Shown: positions 1 to 10,710, counted from the stretch's first letter. The stretch is DNA of 64,000 bases from Selaginella tamariscina (GCA_003024785.1 PUQB01000679.1:51091-115090), one strand, 5' to 3'. The notes: generated by a model not told the origin, from the letters alone. Translations and numbers: made by a program.

Positions 1-245
1 AATTTGCAATTGCATGGACAGTATATAAGAAGCAAAACAATTTTAAAGTACAATATATGAACTTTGGTAAAAACAAGTAGATATCTTTCAAAATGGAAGT
101 ATTTATAAAATATGTATGATATATTGTATACAACCAAAATATATATTATTTAAGAATCCCTATTATGTTTTTTTAGAAGCTGTATACACGTGTACGTATT
201 AAACTGAACCATTTCAAATTTAATATTAATTTGTTTGACAGTTTT
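1..245. repeat. AT-rich direct repeat, copy 1 (second copy near 10.3 kb)
   Basis: About 230 bases starting with GCATGGACAGTATATAAGAA and ending with TTAATTTGTTTGACAG recur in the same orientation near 10,305-10,485 with small indels. The two copies bracket the PPR remnant and the MULE. No TG...CA ends are seen and no reverse transcriptase lies between them, so they do not look like LTRs of one element. The family is not recognised. Confidence 0.7.
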
Positions 246-469
246 AAATAATGTAAAATAATGATTTGTACACTAAAACTGTGGGTTATAAGTGCCTGAT
301 GTTTAATTAAATTTTTAGAAACCCATATGTATTATTCTTACATACTGTACGGTATATACACATGCAAATACCGTACGCTGCTTTACACTATGTAAGTTCG
401 AGGATACCTTAGCATAATCTCTCGCGAGAACCTATGAATGAGAAGAGCGAGATACATTTGCACGAGCTC

Positions 470-830
470 CAGAGAAGGATGACAAGATCCCGTCACCAGA
501 TTCTTGCATCTCATCGAACGATGCTGCGAAAGAAAGATCCTTCCTGACGCAAAACAACTGCACTCTCATGTTCGCGAGCACAAGGTTCCAGAGGATGGCA
601 TCGTGGGAGCAAGCCTAGTCCGAATGTACATCGAATGCGGAAGCACAAACGACGCAAGGCAAGTGTTCGATGGCATGGTACACAGACACAACATGATCAG
701 CATGGTGGCTGCATATGTGAACGAGGGAAACCACGGAGGGGGATGGAGTTTCTAGTTAAGAATGCAACAGGAAGGTGTTCTTCCAGACAGAGTTACCTTC
801 ATCAACATCCTGATTCCCCACACTTGTTAT
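470..830 (+). pseudogene. Pentatricopeptide repeat (PPR) protein fragment
   Basis: The + strand encodes typical plant PPR repeat text in more than one frame: KQLHSHVREH, GASLVRMYIECGS and DARQVFDGM, followed by VAAYVNEGNHGG and GVLPDRVTFINIL-like sequence near 770-815. PPR proteins are organellar RNA-binding proteins of hundreds of residues; only about three repeats remain here. There is no start context, no targeting peptide and no C-terminal E or DYW domain, and the reading frame changes at least twice. The downstream sequence to about 990 shows no PPR similarity. It is best read as a truncated gene copy, though frame changes elsewhere in this window suggest that some are sequence errors. 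Confidence 0.7.
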
Positions 831-999
831 TATGTGGGAAGATGGTTCATGACATGAGACATACTCTTGCGATGGCTATGATGGTTACAGCATGGAAGAC
901 GATTGATATAGTGAAAGCCCAAATACAAGATCTCAGTATGGGAAAGACCGTGGTAGAAGCTCCCCAGATAAGCATTACATATATTTAACATGTGTTTGT

Positions 1000-1388
1000 C
1001 TCTTCAGGTAAATCTTCATATGGGGATCGTTCTCCCAGCGACAGGCAAACTTAAATTAATTCATTAAAAAACAAATTGTTTAAGAAAAAATATTAAATAT
1101 TTTATTTGTATATTTAATTTAGTATAAGTAATTAAGTTAAAATCACCCAAGAATTTGTACAAAAGAGTCAAAGAGAGAGCGAAGATGTAAAAAAATCAAA
1201 ATTACTATTATTGTTTTAAATTATTCTTTTTAATATGTCATATTAAGGATTTAAATGGTGAATACATATTTAACTTATTTTGGACACTTATAAAATAGAG
1301 CCCCTCAAGAAATTGAAGGAAAAGTAATATTACCTTAATTCTTAAGGTTTCTTGATTACGTTTTTAAAATTCTTTCAATCAGTGTGCA
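1000..1388. other. AT-rich spacer, nothing recognised
   Basis: AT-rich sequence between the PPR remnant and the transposon. No open frame, RNA gene or repeat is supported. Confidence 0.5.
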
Positions 1389-1397
1389 TTATGAACC
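1389..1397. repeat. Target-site duplication, left (TTATGAACC)
   Basis: The 9-bp sequence TTATGAACC abuts the left end of the MULE and is repeated exactly at 9307-9315 beyond its right end. Mutator-like elements typically make 8-11 bp duplications, usually 9. Confidence 0.85.
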
Positions 1398-1502
1398 GAG
1401 GATTGGCAAAAACCGGGCTTCGTACAACGGGCTTTTCGCATATTCCCCAATATCCAGGAATATTCTATCAAATAAAGGGAATATTCTAGAATATTCTGCC
1501 AA
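1398..1502. repeat. Left terminal inverted repeat and subterminal AATATTC motifs
   Basis: Reads GAGGATTGGCAAAAACCGGG inward, then GGGCTTTTCGC and repeated GGAATATTCT. It pairs imperfectly with the reverse complement of 9195-9306. The first ~55 bp are the best matching part; the inner AATATTC block is a loose subterminal repeat. Confidence 0.6.
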
Positions 1503-1531
1503 GTAGATTATCTTTAACTTTCATTATAAAA

Positions 1532-1591
1532 TGCCGACCAACAAGTGAAAAACGCTAATTATTTTGCCGACTAGACTTTACTATACCGACT
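1532..1591. promoter_or_regulatory. Left subterminal CCGAC(T) half-sites
   Basis: Three copies lie at about 1532 (TGCCGAC), 1565 (TGCCGACT) and 1585 (ACCGACT). Each equals half of the palindrome GTCGGCATGCCGAC that is arrayed at 5270-5686. A matching half-site lies at the other end of the element (9180-9187). That a single element-encoded protein binds all of these is inference. Confidence 0.4.
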
Positions 1592-1699
1592 AAACTTAAA
1601 AAGTCGCAGGTTTGACATTGCGCTTGCAACCAACCAATAACCGATGCACTTCTGCTGGAGTAAGGGTCCGCCTCTGTAAGAAGTAAGTAATCGTTGGGT

Positions 1700-4600
1700 C
1701 TAATCCAAGAACATGAGTGTACACAAATACATGTGTTGGCAGGGGCTCCAGTTCTTGGCTTTCTGAAAAGTTGCACAAGTGCATGACGGAACAGCAGAAA
1801 TTGTTACCTTAGCAGATTGCATGCCTGCAGAGACAATGAAGGCCTCAGTCTTCCCTCTTTGAACCACCTCCACGTTGTTGATCCGACCTTGAAGAATTTT
1901 TGCCTGGTTGTAATGTTTCTCATGTTCCTTGAACATTCTTGTTGGTGTTCGCACACTCCGTCCATGGTATGTTGGTACTCTATGTGCTCCCTCTCCTCTT
2001 GGTGGTGATGGTGTTCGATCCATTCGGCTACTACTGTCGTCTACCATTTCTTCAAATCCCTCCAACTTGAATCCTGCTTTCAGAAGAGCTTCAACCTCAT
2101 TTGCATTCAAGTTTGTTCCTTTTTGAATTGGCCAAACCTCTGGAACTTCTGGAATACTCTCAGGAGGAATCCCTGCATATGGTCGTCTGAAGCAACAAGA
2201 ATCGCGTGGGCAGAACCATAGCATCTGATGAGTGAACTCAATGTTCCCAAATGCATTTGTATATTGTCGTCTACCGTGAAATCCTGGTGCGGTACACGAT
2301 GTGGATATCCTATGGGTCTGCCACACTTGCTGTTACCGTCCTGAGTGAGACCTAGACATTTCACCTGACTTGCCTCCCCAATGCGTCTGATGGCCCACTG
2401 AGTCATCAACGTCTCTCTTTCAGTGACATTGACATCTTGAAACTTGAGTTTTTTTCCTGCGTGCATTTGGGATGACTGTTCTGCATATTGTGTGTCATGT
2501 CTATGTGTACGAAGTGCATCAATCCCATGGTCCCCAGTTGACGGTTGACGAATGGTTCGAACACGAACATTTGTTGTAGAGGCAAACTCTGGACTTGCAA
2601 GATGCTCTTCATCACTAACAAGATTTGCAAAAGTTGTTGGAGACACTAATTTTCCCGCTGAAAGTTTCTGCTGTGCACGTTTCAGAAGAGTTTCCATGGA
2701 AGGACCTGTGCCTGAATATCTCCCTTCAAATGATGCCTTGACCTTTGCACTTTGGAAAACAGCATCTGTTAAATCTAACATTGTTGCCTCCAACAAAGGA
2801 ACACGCTTCGTCAGCCTTGCTCTTCGTGCTCTTGCATGAACAACTTCGGAGTTGTTAGTGATAGGCACATTCGCAACACCATCTTCTGTCAAGTCAATTA
2901 TCTCTGTCATGGAAATATGATCTTCATGTCTTGCCCACCATGACAGCCATGTTTGCAAAGCGCTAACGTTACTGGACCTGCCTTCCCAAAATGACTCCAA
3001 CATTACTCGTCGTTCCAACTTATCTTGGTTGGTTAGTGCTGCAGGCCATGAGCGTGCAAGGTTCATGTGCTCCTCCCTGTGTTCCTCAAGTATCCACTTC
3101 TTTGTAACTTGACGCACTGACTGCATGTAATGGAACAAACAACTCTCTCATCTTTGACCCATTGTTGAAAACTTGATGCAATGCTAACCAAATTGCACCT
3201 GACTCATCTGACATGAACCCCCGCAAAGTTCACATTATGAAGTCCTTGCTTGCTGCACACTTGAAGCATAGTGTTCAAAAATTTGATCACCGCCACACTA
3301 TCCTCCCTGATCATGTCACCATAAGCAAGTGTCACCATCGACCTTAAACTGCACAAACATAAGTGCATTATATTAGTAAGTATTTTAAAACATAGATATG
3401 TTAATACTTACAATGGATCATAGAGATGTATTCCCAGTGTACACCAATCATCAATACGATATGTGTGGTCTAGCACCACCCACTGCTGTTCGAGATCACC
3501 TCCAGATTGACACCTTCTAATGTAGTCTATTCCGGATCCTGGGCCGGCAACTGTCATTTTGAAGATTAAAGGCTGCTCTTCAGCTCCGTTGAGGTCCATT
3601 CCGGGTATGTGGATAACATGTATGAATGGGATTGATAGCTTCTTCTTTAACTGCAGAAGTCCTTCGTAACCTTCTTTGAAACGAGTGTCTGTTGTTCTAG
3701 CCTGAGATATCCATTCTCTTGTTCTACATTGGAAAGGTTAAGCATCTCCAAAAGGAAATAATAATTTTTTTGCTTACCGGCGGTGATTTGTGAGTGGTAG
3801 TAGATCTGACAGAACCTTGTCGTATGATACATCTCCAGAATCTGTTACCAGTTTTTCCAAAATTATATTGCGTGCTGCTTGAAACTCTATGACACGTTGA
3901 TTAGTTCTTGGGGTTGCAGCGACTGCTTTGTTGATTGTCTCCTTAGCTCTGTCTTTAGAGACCATGGATTCGGGTGGTCTACGTGGGTGTTGATGTTCTC
4001 CAAGATGGATGAAAAGCCTCGTGCATGTGATATCATCTGGAATTATGTAATATGCAACAACGGAGCATGTCTGCACTAGAAGGGGCTCATTGTTGCAATG
4101 CACACACTTCATTCCAAGCACTCTACCATCTGAAGATAACTGGACTTTATCAATGGTGCCCTTAAATTGGCAGTCATTTGCTTTCTTACTGAAGCTGATG
4201 AACGGACATGTTTCCTTTACGCATTTCATGTGGCCAATACATGAACTGCGACTAACACGAGCTGGAACATTCCAATGTGTTGTGCAGCGTTGAGTCCAGT
4301 AATCACACCCATCCTTCCTATTCATCCCTTTGTACTTGTCCTTCATTGTTTCGTGTGCTGGCAACTCGTAAATCACATTTCCGTTGCAATCTTCTGGGAC
4401 CTCAGCAACTTGCTGAATCGATGACGAGACCACCAGTTGCTTCCCAATCCTACATCTCTGACTATTGCGAAGTATTGTTACCATAGAATTGTCCCGATCT
4501 GTTGTCTCCAACCGGAATAGCGGTCCTTTGGAAGGAAGAAGTGTGTAATACACAAAACTGCTAGCTCTTGCCCCTTCTGGTTCTACCTCAACATTCGCAG

Positions 4601-4757
4601 CATCTCCACCAACAACAGACATCAAATGCAGCACTTTAAAAGATTGCCAAGGTGGAATGTCAAATGCAGACCTGAGATCTGTTTCAAAGACAAATGCAAT
4701 ACCATCTTCATCTGCAGGGAAGTCCTTGTCAACACCATTGTAGCTGATTCTTGCCAT
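1700..4757 (-). CDS. MULE transposase (zinc finger, MULE core, SWIM)
   Basis: The gene runs on the - strand from an ATG at 4757 (MARISYNG). Exon 1 (4757-3778) ends in a C-C...H-H finger (CVKETCPF...CVHC...HLGEHQHP) resembling WRKY-GCM1/FLYWCH DNA-binding domains. After a 54-bp intron, exon 2 (3723-3412) carries LDHTYRIDDW, a likely first catalytic Asp region. After a 63-bp intron, exon 3 continues with FMSDESGAIWLALHQVF and CLFHYMQSV, matching the MULE second-Asp and C...H regions. Near 1740-1800 is a SWIM finger, CTCATFQKAKNWSPCQH (CxC...CxH). It would cut and integrate the element at its inverted repeats. Frames shift near 3220 (G run), near 3150 and between 2110 and 2330, so the protein as read is broken. 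The C-terminus is uncertain. Confidence 0.75.
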
Positions 4758-4799
4758 GTAGCAAAAATGGAACAAACAAAAGTTAAAATTCAAAGACAA

Positions 4800-5269
4800 T
4801 GAACATATTACACACGATGGTTAATGTGTTTGTCAGTCGTGAGGCAATCATTTCATTGACAAATATTAAAAATAATATTAATTGCGTGCGTCTGGGTAGA
4901 AGAGTGAAATTAATTTACTGCGTCTGGGTAGGTTTTTTGTAAATTAAAAAGTTTTACTATGTACAAGTGGCGATCATGCATGCAATATGTTTACAGAAAT
5001 TAGGTTGGTTTTTAATTGATTTAGGGCGGCTAGGGTTTGCAATTAGGGCGGCTAGGTTTTGCAATTAGGCTGGGCAGCGAGGGCGGCTAGGTTTTCGTGG
5101 AGCAGCGGCGCATTTGGGGGCATAGGTGGAGCAAGTGTGGCTCCAGGGATTAATCACAATAGGCTTCCATTGAGGGGGTGAGTATTTTCTGATTTCTTCA
5201 TGATCTGCTCATGATCTTTTCATGATCTGTTCATCTTTTTACATCTCTTCACAGTTGCAAGAAATCCGA
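4800..5269. promoter_or_regulatory. Divergent intergenic region, transposase side
   Basis: Spacer between the two divergent genes. It contains repeated GGGCGGCTAGG(GT)TTTGCAATTA units (about 5024-5095) and TCATGATCT repeats (about 5190-5235). It presumably holds both promoters, but no TATA element can be assigned with confidence. Confidence 0.4.
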
Positions 5270-5686
5270 GTCGGCCTGCCGACTCGGACTGACTTCGTTG
5301 TCCGTCCCAGTCGGCAGGCCGACTGGGGTGGACTGTTCCAGATCCAGTCAACATTTTGACCGGGGTTGACTGTTCCAGCCCCAGTCAGCATTTTGACTAG
5401 GGTTGACTGTTCTAGTCCCACCTAGCATTTTGACTGGGCCTTGTTTCGTTCCCAGTCCCAGTCGGCATGCCGACTGGGCCTCCCTTTGTTGCCAGGCCCA
5501 GTCGGCATGCCGACTGGGACTCCCTTTGTTGCCAGGCCCAGTCGGCATGCCGACTGGGACTCCCTTTGTGCCAGTCCCAGTCGGCATGCCGACTGGGCTC
5601 CCTTTGATGCCAGTCCCAGTCGGCATGCCGACTGTTGTGACCAGTCGGCATGCCGACTGGGACTCTTCAGCAGTCGGCACGCCGAC
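5270..5686. repeat. Array of GTCGGCATGCCGAC palindromes
   Basis: Six exact 14-bp palindromes GTCGGCATGCCGAC start at about 5461, 5501, 5541, 5580, 5619 and 5644. Three one-base or near variants lie at 5270, 5310 and 5673. Three degenerate CAGTCAACATTTTGACCGG-like units lie between 5340 and 5440. In the core the period is 40 bp, with the spacer CTCCCTTTGTTGCCAGGCC; the flanks extend most palindromes to CCCAGTCGGCATGCCGACTG. The array sits directly upstream of the ParB-methyltransferase gene. It resembles an iteron or operator cluster rather than a random minisatellite, because the palindrome is better kept than the spacer. Confidence 0.85.
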
Positions 5687-5775
5687 TGTGAGGGCTAGTA
5701 TGTTTTTTTTTAATTTTTATTAAACATCTTTGAACATTTATTACAGTTTTTTGTTAAACCTTATTGCTTTTGTAG

Positions 5776-8700
5776 ATGCGCTCTTCACAACGTTTACAAG
5801 AAAAGAAGATGAAGGAGCCTACTGAGAGAGAAGCAGAAGCTAGAGCTGCAATTCAGAGAGGGCGTCGGGGTCGTGGGAGAGGAAGTAGGAAGCTGGCTGT
5901 GGTTCAGGAACAAGGACCTTCAAGTGATGCTCCAGTTGAACAGGCAAGCCAGCAGGACTGGTCAGGAGAGCAAGAGGATGTAGTTCAACCCCAACAAGAA
6001 CAATCAGACTTTGTTGAAGAAGTTGAGGATGATGTCTTACCACAGGAGACACAGGAGCAGACAGAAGGCACACAAGCCTCATGCGCAGTGACTTTGTCGA
6101 GTGACGAAGAGGATGAACCCAAGAGCAAGAAGAGACGACGCAAAGCTGCTGGAGATTCAGAGGCTGCTAAGAAGAAGAAGAAGGGGAAAGCAGAAGTGCC
6201 AGATAATGAGGAAGTTTACAACATTGCAGCCAGCATGCATTCGGAGAGTGCAGTGCGTCTTCTCGCGAAGATCACAATCCGAGAATATGGAGAGGCACCG
6301 GATGTCCCTATTTGCCGAATTCTGGGAAATGAGCAGGTGCGGAGAGTCAATCCAGCGGATCTGGAATCTTTGACTAGGAGTTTCAAGAAGGCAGTTGGTT
6401 ATTTGCGCAACACCACTCAGTTCATCCTTCAAGTTGGGGACCCCATGACAGATGCAGATCTGGCAGCATTGAGAAGCGATGAAGCGATGTATGCTCAGCA
6501 TTTGGCTTTTGAGGAGGAGCTTCAGTCCGACATGTTCCGGCAATGGGCACCAATGCTTTCGATGAAGAAGTTCATCTGTTGGGATGGTAATCACAGGCTA
6601 AAGGTGCTTCAGAAGCTGTACACAGAAGACACGGAAGATAAGATCAGTGGGCAGTGAGAGTGCGTTCAGGCTTCATCCGTGCTGGGGTCATGGATAATCT
6701 TCAGCTTGTGACAATGTTTCAGCAAATTAATAGGTAAACATAGTGACCTCTAGATCATAGGATTAACTAACTTCGAGCTTTTCAAATATGCAGTTCCTCC
6801 GCAACGGCAGTGCAAACCACACTGCCACATCTTCTGCTATCTGTGAAGACATGTTGCACCAGTGAGGAGGGCACAGCGAAGATCTTGGCCAGGCTCAGTG
6901 ACAAGGAACGAGATGACATAAGAAAGTGGAAGGAAAGCGCGACTGGACAACAAGCTTGGCATCCACTTCCGAATTTGATCTGTGCAAAGATCTTTTTTGA
7001 GGTACCATGTCTCACACTTATATCTTAGTTGATTACGTCTGTGAATTACAGAGTGAGATTGAGGATGATCTTGAGAAGGCTGCAAGGGCATCCAAAGGCA
7101 ACAAATACCAGGAGCAACAACAGGTCTACATTAAGCATGACAAGCGCATGATGAAGATCTTAGCCATCATCGATCCTGCATTGGGTGAAGAGTGGTTCGA
7201 CAAGGTGACCCAAATCACATGGAAACAATGCAGATGGATGGGGTTGGAAAAGCTGTACGCGCTTTCAAGGGCGAGAATTCCAAACGAGACGAGAATCATG
7301 TACTTCAATAAACTGGTACGTCTCGATCTGAAGAGAGAGCAAGAGACACTTGGATTGCCGGGTGTTCAGGATAAGGAGTGGATAAGGTGGTTTACTATCG
7401 ATTTGTATTGGCGGGCAATCAGAGAGGAGGCAGTACAGATTCTCACGGGACTCATCGAGGATGGCGAGTGGAGCAGGCCGGTTACAGATTTCACGACTTG
7501 GTGCGATGAAGTGCGGGTAAAATGCAAGAACGTGATGTTCCAGCCATTCCATGAGTGTGTGAAGTTCACTTACTCCATAGAGCCGAAAGAGTTCCTCGAA
7601 CACGAAGAGACAGCAAGAAGGATGATTTGGAGGTAAGGATGATCTTCTTGACATTGTTACATTCTGACACTACTATATGTTCATTACAGGTATGTCGCAG
7701 CGAGAAAGGTGCCTCACACACAGACTATGGTATTCTGGTCAGATTACATGGAAGCACCACACATGTGGTCGAAGACAAGATCTGGCCTGACAGAGTTCGA
7801 GCGTGTACACGTACCGTTCTGGCTTGATTATCCACCTGGGCAACCACCAACATGGGAGAAGGATCTCTACAATGAACACTCAAAAGATCTCCCATGCATC
7901 TCATGGGATCCGGCAGAGGTCGACTTCATTAAGAAGACAAAGGCCAAGGCAAAGCGGCGTCAGCCTGTGCAGCAGTCAAAGAAGACCTCAGATACAGTAG
8001 CTGGCACCTCCACTACTCGCGATCCAGCTGCCTTCTTCAATTTATCTGAAGTGCTACCATCGCAGGGAACCATGGACATCAAGGATGACTTGGTCACATT
8101 CGTCCCTTCACTTGCTACAACTCGAGGTGATAATTTCTTGGCGATTGATGACATCGAGGAGATGCAACAGGCCGTGCTCACGGATGAGAAGGAAGAGGAG
8201 GTTCCTGACGCTAGACTGGTTCCTTATAGAAAAGTTCAGACACAGGTGGCCAGGTACCATACAGCTGACAGCCAGACTCGCTACCAGCATATTGCGGGAG
8301 AATATGGTTTCAACTTGGTGATCTTCGACCTTCCAAATGGGACCTTGCCAGGAAATACAACGAGTGATACGCCATACCTCTACCTTGATCCAGTGAAGTT
8401 CGATGAAGCACTCCAGTTTGCAGGTATGCATATGGCTGCAAATGGTTGGTTGGTTGTGTTTGCTGCAGCAAACACCTGGGATCAAGTTGTCCGAGCTGCA
8501 AGTGTGGTGGACCTTCAACTTGCTGCAACGTACTACATCTACAGAGGGCGTGGTTGGGGCTACCGCAACAAGATGAAGGTACTTTTTTCTTTATTCATGA
8601 AGTTCATTAATGATTTTGATGTTTTAACAGGAGAGCATCCTGCTCCTTCTTGTCTTCCAAGATGCATCTAGAGGATTGCGCGATAATCCACTGCGTTTGT

Positions 8701-9091
8701 CATCAACAATTCTTGTTGATAATCCTGAGCGGTTCCAAGAACATGGTAGGCATTTCATTTCAACAATTAAGTATTTACCATTATCTTCACATGCAGGATG
8801 GACTACCAACCGAAGAGCACTCGATTGATGCAGCTCGTGATAGAACGACTCACCCGGCCAGGTGATCTTATCTGGGATATAGGCAGTGGTACGGGGTCCT
8901 CAATGCTTGCAGCTATCGAGCTGGGGAGAAACATTGTTGGGACTGAGAAGAACCCTGAGCTCGGGAGAATTGCTATGAACAGGATTAAAGAGAACATCCA
9001 GCCAGAGGAAATCCCAACCCAACCAATAGCGACGTCAAGTAGGACTGGTGGTTCACGAATTGCAGCATTGCTCAATCGTAAGAAGAAGTGA
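5776..9091 (+). CDS. ParB-like domain fused to beta-class DNA methyltransferase, MULE-borne
   Basis: Six exons are read: 5776-6733, 6794-7001, 7052-7632, 7690-8578, 8631-8745 and 8797-9091, with GT-AG introns of 50-60 bp. The N-terminus is basic (RGRRGRGRGSRK), then acidic, with an NLS-like KSKKRRRK...KKKKKGK. A ParB/sulfiredoxin-like domain follows (ICRILGNEQVRRVNPADLES ... WDGNHRLKVLQKL). After a long middle region of no recognised fold comes LVIFDLPNGTLP (motif IV position), then QPKSTRLMQLVIERL and WDIGSGTGSSMLAAIELG with GTEKNPELGRIAMNRI (motif I and its following region). The IV-then-I order is that of beta-class N4-cytosine/N6-adenine methylases. ParB-methylase fusions are known from phages. 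One-base discrepancies occur near 6650 and at the exon 5/6 junction. The catalytic tetrad reads DLPN rather than (S/N/D)PP(Y/F/W), so activity is uncertain. TTTTGTAG just before the ATG could be a 5'-UTR intron acceptor. Confidence 0.8.
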
Positions 9092-9179
9092 CAAGTGTTG
9101 AATTGTACTCTTTGGTGTTGAAATAAAACTTTAATAATACAGTATAAACATGGCTATGATTAAATATTTTTTTGTTAAT

Positions 9180-9187
9180 TGCCGACT
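9180..9187. promoter_or_regulatory. Right subterminal TGCCGACT half-site
   Basis: TGCCGACT near the right end of the MULE matches the left subterminal motifs and half of the internal palindrome. A role is inferred from the repeated motif only. Confidence 0.35.
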
Positions 9188-9194
9188 GAGCCAA

Positions 9195-9306
9195 AATCCT
9201 AAATTCTAAGAATATTTAGGAATATTCTAAGAATATTCTGGTAGATTCTTTAGAATATTCCGGGTCCAAGCCCGGAAGCCCGGAAGCCCTCTTTTCGTCG
9301 GGACTC
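9195..9306. repeat. Right terminal inverted repeat
   Basis: In reverse complement this reads GAGTCCCGACGAAAAGAGGG inward, then CTTCCGGGCTTCCGGGCTTG and GGAATATTCT motifs, paralleling the left end at 1398-1502. Confidence 0.6.
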
Positions 9307-9315
9307 TTATGAACC
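9307..9315. repeat. Target-site duplication, right (TTATGAACC)
   Basis: Exact second copy of the 9-bp sequence at 1389-1397. Confidence 0.85.
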
Positions 9316-10004
9316 CATTCACGTATACATTCAACCACGAAAACATATTAATTTAGAAATACATAATCGTAAATAACATTGCATCTTAATCCATAATAAA
9401 TTCATGATTCTAAATTTTTTTAAAGATTTTACCCCATGTCATAACAATAATGCAACTTGAATGTAAACACCACACTCAATGTGTTAAATAAAATATATTC
9501 TACGTATTACACGGTCCGTAGGTATATAAGTTCCTTAGGTATATTTTTGTTTTGAATAACTTATTTTGTGAATAAATTAAATTCAGAAATCATATAATTA
9601 AAAAATATATTGCTTCTTCTTGCTTTAAACTTATATTATTATTTTTTAAAATATAATTAATGTTAAAATATAATATATTAAATTTTTTTAATTTTAAACA
9701 AGTTAAATTAAATTTCCTAATTAAGATATACCTTAAAAATACTGATTTAGGCAAAAAATGGAATGATATTATCATTTTTTTGAATAAAATATATATATCA
9801 TGGATATATTAATATTATCTACCGCAAGTTAAGTTTCTCACTTATGTCTAGAACAAAGATAAAACAACTAAAATATTATTGATAGATTCTATATTACAAT
9901 ATTTAATAGTGCCTCACATTTTTTGTTAACGGTGTGCTGACAGAGACCATGAGTTTTGCAACTCTGTAACTTAAAACAAAGACACGGATGCATATATTGA
10001 GCAG
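9316..10004. other. AT-rich spacer, nothing recognised
   Basis: Very AT-rich sequence with runs of A and T. No supported gene or element boundary. Confidence 0.5.
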
Positions 10005-10009
10005 GTTTC

Positions 10010-10170
10010 ATAGGAGGGTTTTACTGACGGTTTAACAAGGACTTTGGTGGTTGTGGCTGGGAATGATGTTCATGTAAAAGTTGTGGAGTATGAAGATCTG
10101 CTCATGCCTTCTATCTTGATCCACGGAACAAAGATGTACGAGTTGGCAAGATTTGCAATTAAACACGTAA
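10010..10170 (+). pseudogene. Short coding-like remnant of unknown identity
   Basis: One frame stays open for about 50 codons with non-repetitive composition, including RTLVVVAGNDVHVKVVEYE and LLMPSILIHGTKMYELARF. It is more GC-rich than its surroundings and looks like one exon of a lost gene. I do not recognise the family. No splice sites or start are convincing. Confidence 0.3.
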
Positions 10171-10304
10171 TTATACAAATAAATTTTTAAGAAAATTATT
10201 AGTAAACATCAAGCAGTTGTGTGTTTAAAGCAGCTAAGTTACTTAAAAAATTTAAAGTCCAGATTTATATTAAGTAAATTTAAAATTTAAGTATAAATGT
10301 ATTC

Positions 10305-10485
10305 TTTGTATCGTGCATGGACAGTATATAAGAAGCAAAACAATTTTAAAGTACAATATGAACTTTGGTAAAACAAGTATATATCTTATAAATAATATAT
10401 GATATATTATGTTCTTTAGAAGCTGTATACACATGTACGTATTATACTGAACCATTTCAAATTTAAATATTAATTTGTTTGACAG
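10305..10485. repeat. AT-rich direct repeat, copy 2
   Basis: Second copy of the repeat at 1-245, same orientation and slightly shorter, again ending TTAATTTGTTTGACAG. Beyond that point the two sites differ. Confidence 0.7.
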
Positions 10486-10710
10486 ATTCTGCCAGCATCC
10501 AATAGGCTCCTTAAGTTGGCAGAATCTGTCAAACAGTTGAGGAAGCTTAAGATGGATCTTCTTCTTCTGGAACTCCTTTAGGTGCTGATCAAGAGCATTG
10601 GGGTGCTGGATACGGGTGAAGCAGCTCTTAGCAGCAGCTCTTTTGGGAGATCCAGCGATGTCAGAAAAGGCTTGGCAAGAAACGGGGATGATCGCCGAGG
10701 CAACTTTCAT
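10482..10710 (-). pseudogene. Fragment of an unidentified gene with presequence-like N-terminus
   Basis: On the - strand an ATG at 10710 opens MKVASAIIPVSCQAFSDIAG, which resembles an organelle-targeting start. About 70 coherent codons follow (KSCFTRIQHPNALDQHLKEF, LPQLFDRFC) before the frame runs into AT-rich repeat sequence. The 5' part looks like a real gene; the rest is missing. A 38-bp part (10518-10555) recurs at 14,642-14,682. The family is not recognised. Confidence 0.35.

Larger units (their letters stand above)
1398..9306. mobile_element. Complete-looking Mutator-like DNA transposon (7.9 kb) carrying a ParB-methyltransferase gene
   Basis: The element is bounded by an exact 9-bp duplication and by imperfect terminal inverted repeats. 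Both ends read inward GAG..., then AAAA, GGGCTTC, CGGGCTT and several GGAATATTCT motifs. It holds two divergent genes: a transposase on the - strand (about 4757 to 1700) and a ParB-like/DNA-methyltransferase protein on the + strand (5776-9091). The roughly 1-kb spacer between them holds a palindrome array. Classic MuDR also has two genes, but a captured bacterial-type methyltransferase is not part of the textbook MULE repertoire. The exact duplication suggests a fairly recent insertion. The transposase frame breaks may be decay or sequence error. Confidence 0.85.

Noticed and set aside
5270-5686. CRISPR-like spaced repeats
   Set aside because: The 'spacers' are themselves near-identical and the repeats are perfect palindromes inside a plant transposon with no cas genes.
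5776-9091. Bacterial contamination explaining the methyltransferase
   Set aside because: The gene has five GT-AG introns of 50-60 bp like its surroundings, nuclear-localisation-like runs, and lies inside a target duplication with a MULE transposase.
1-10485. The direct repeats as LTRs of one 10-kb retroelement
   Set aside because: No TG...CA ends, no primer site, no reverse transcriptase between them; the interior is a separate DNA transposon.
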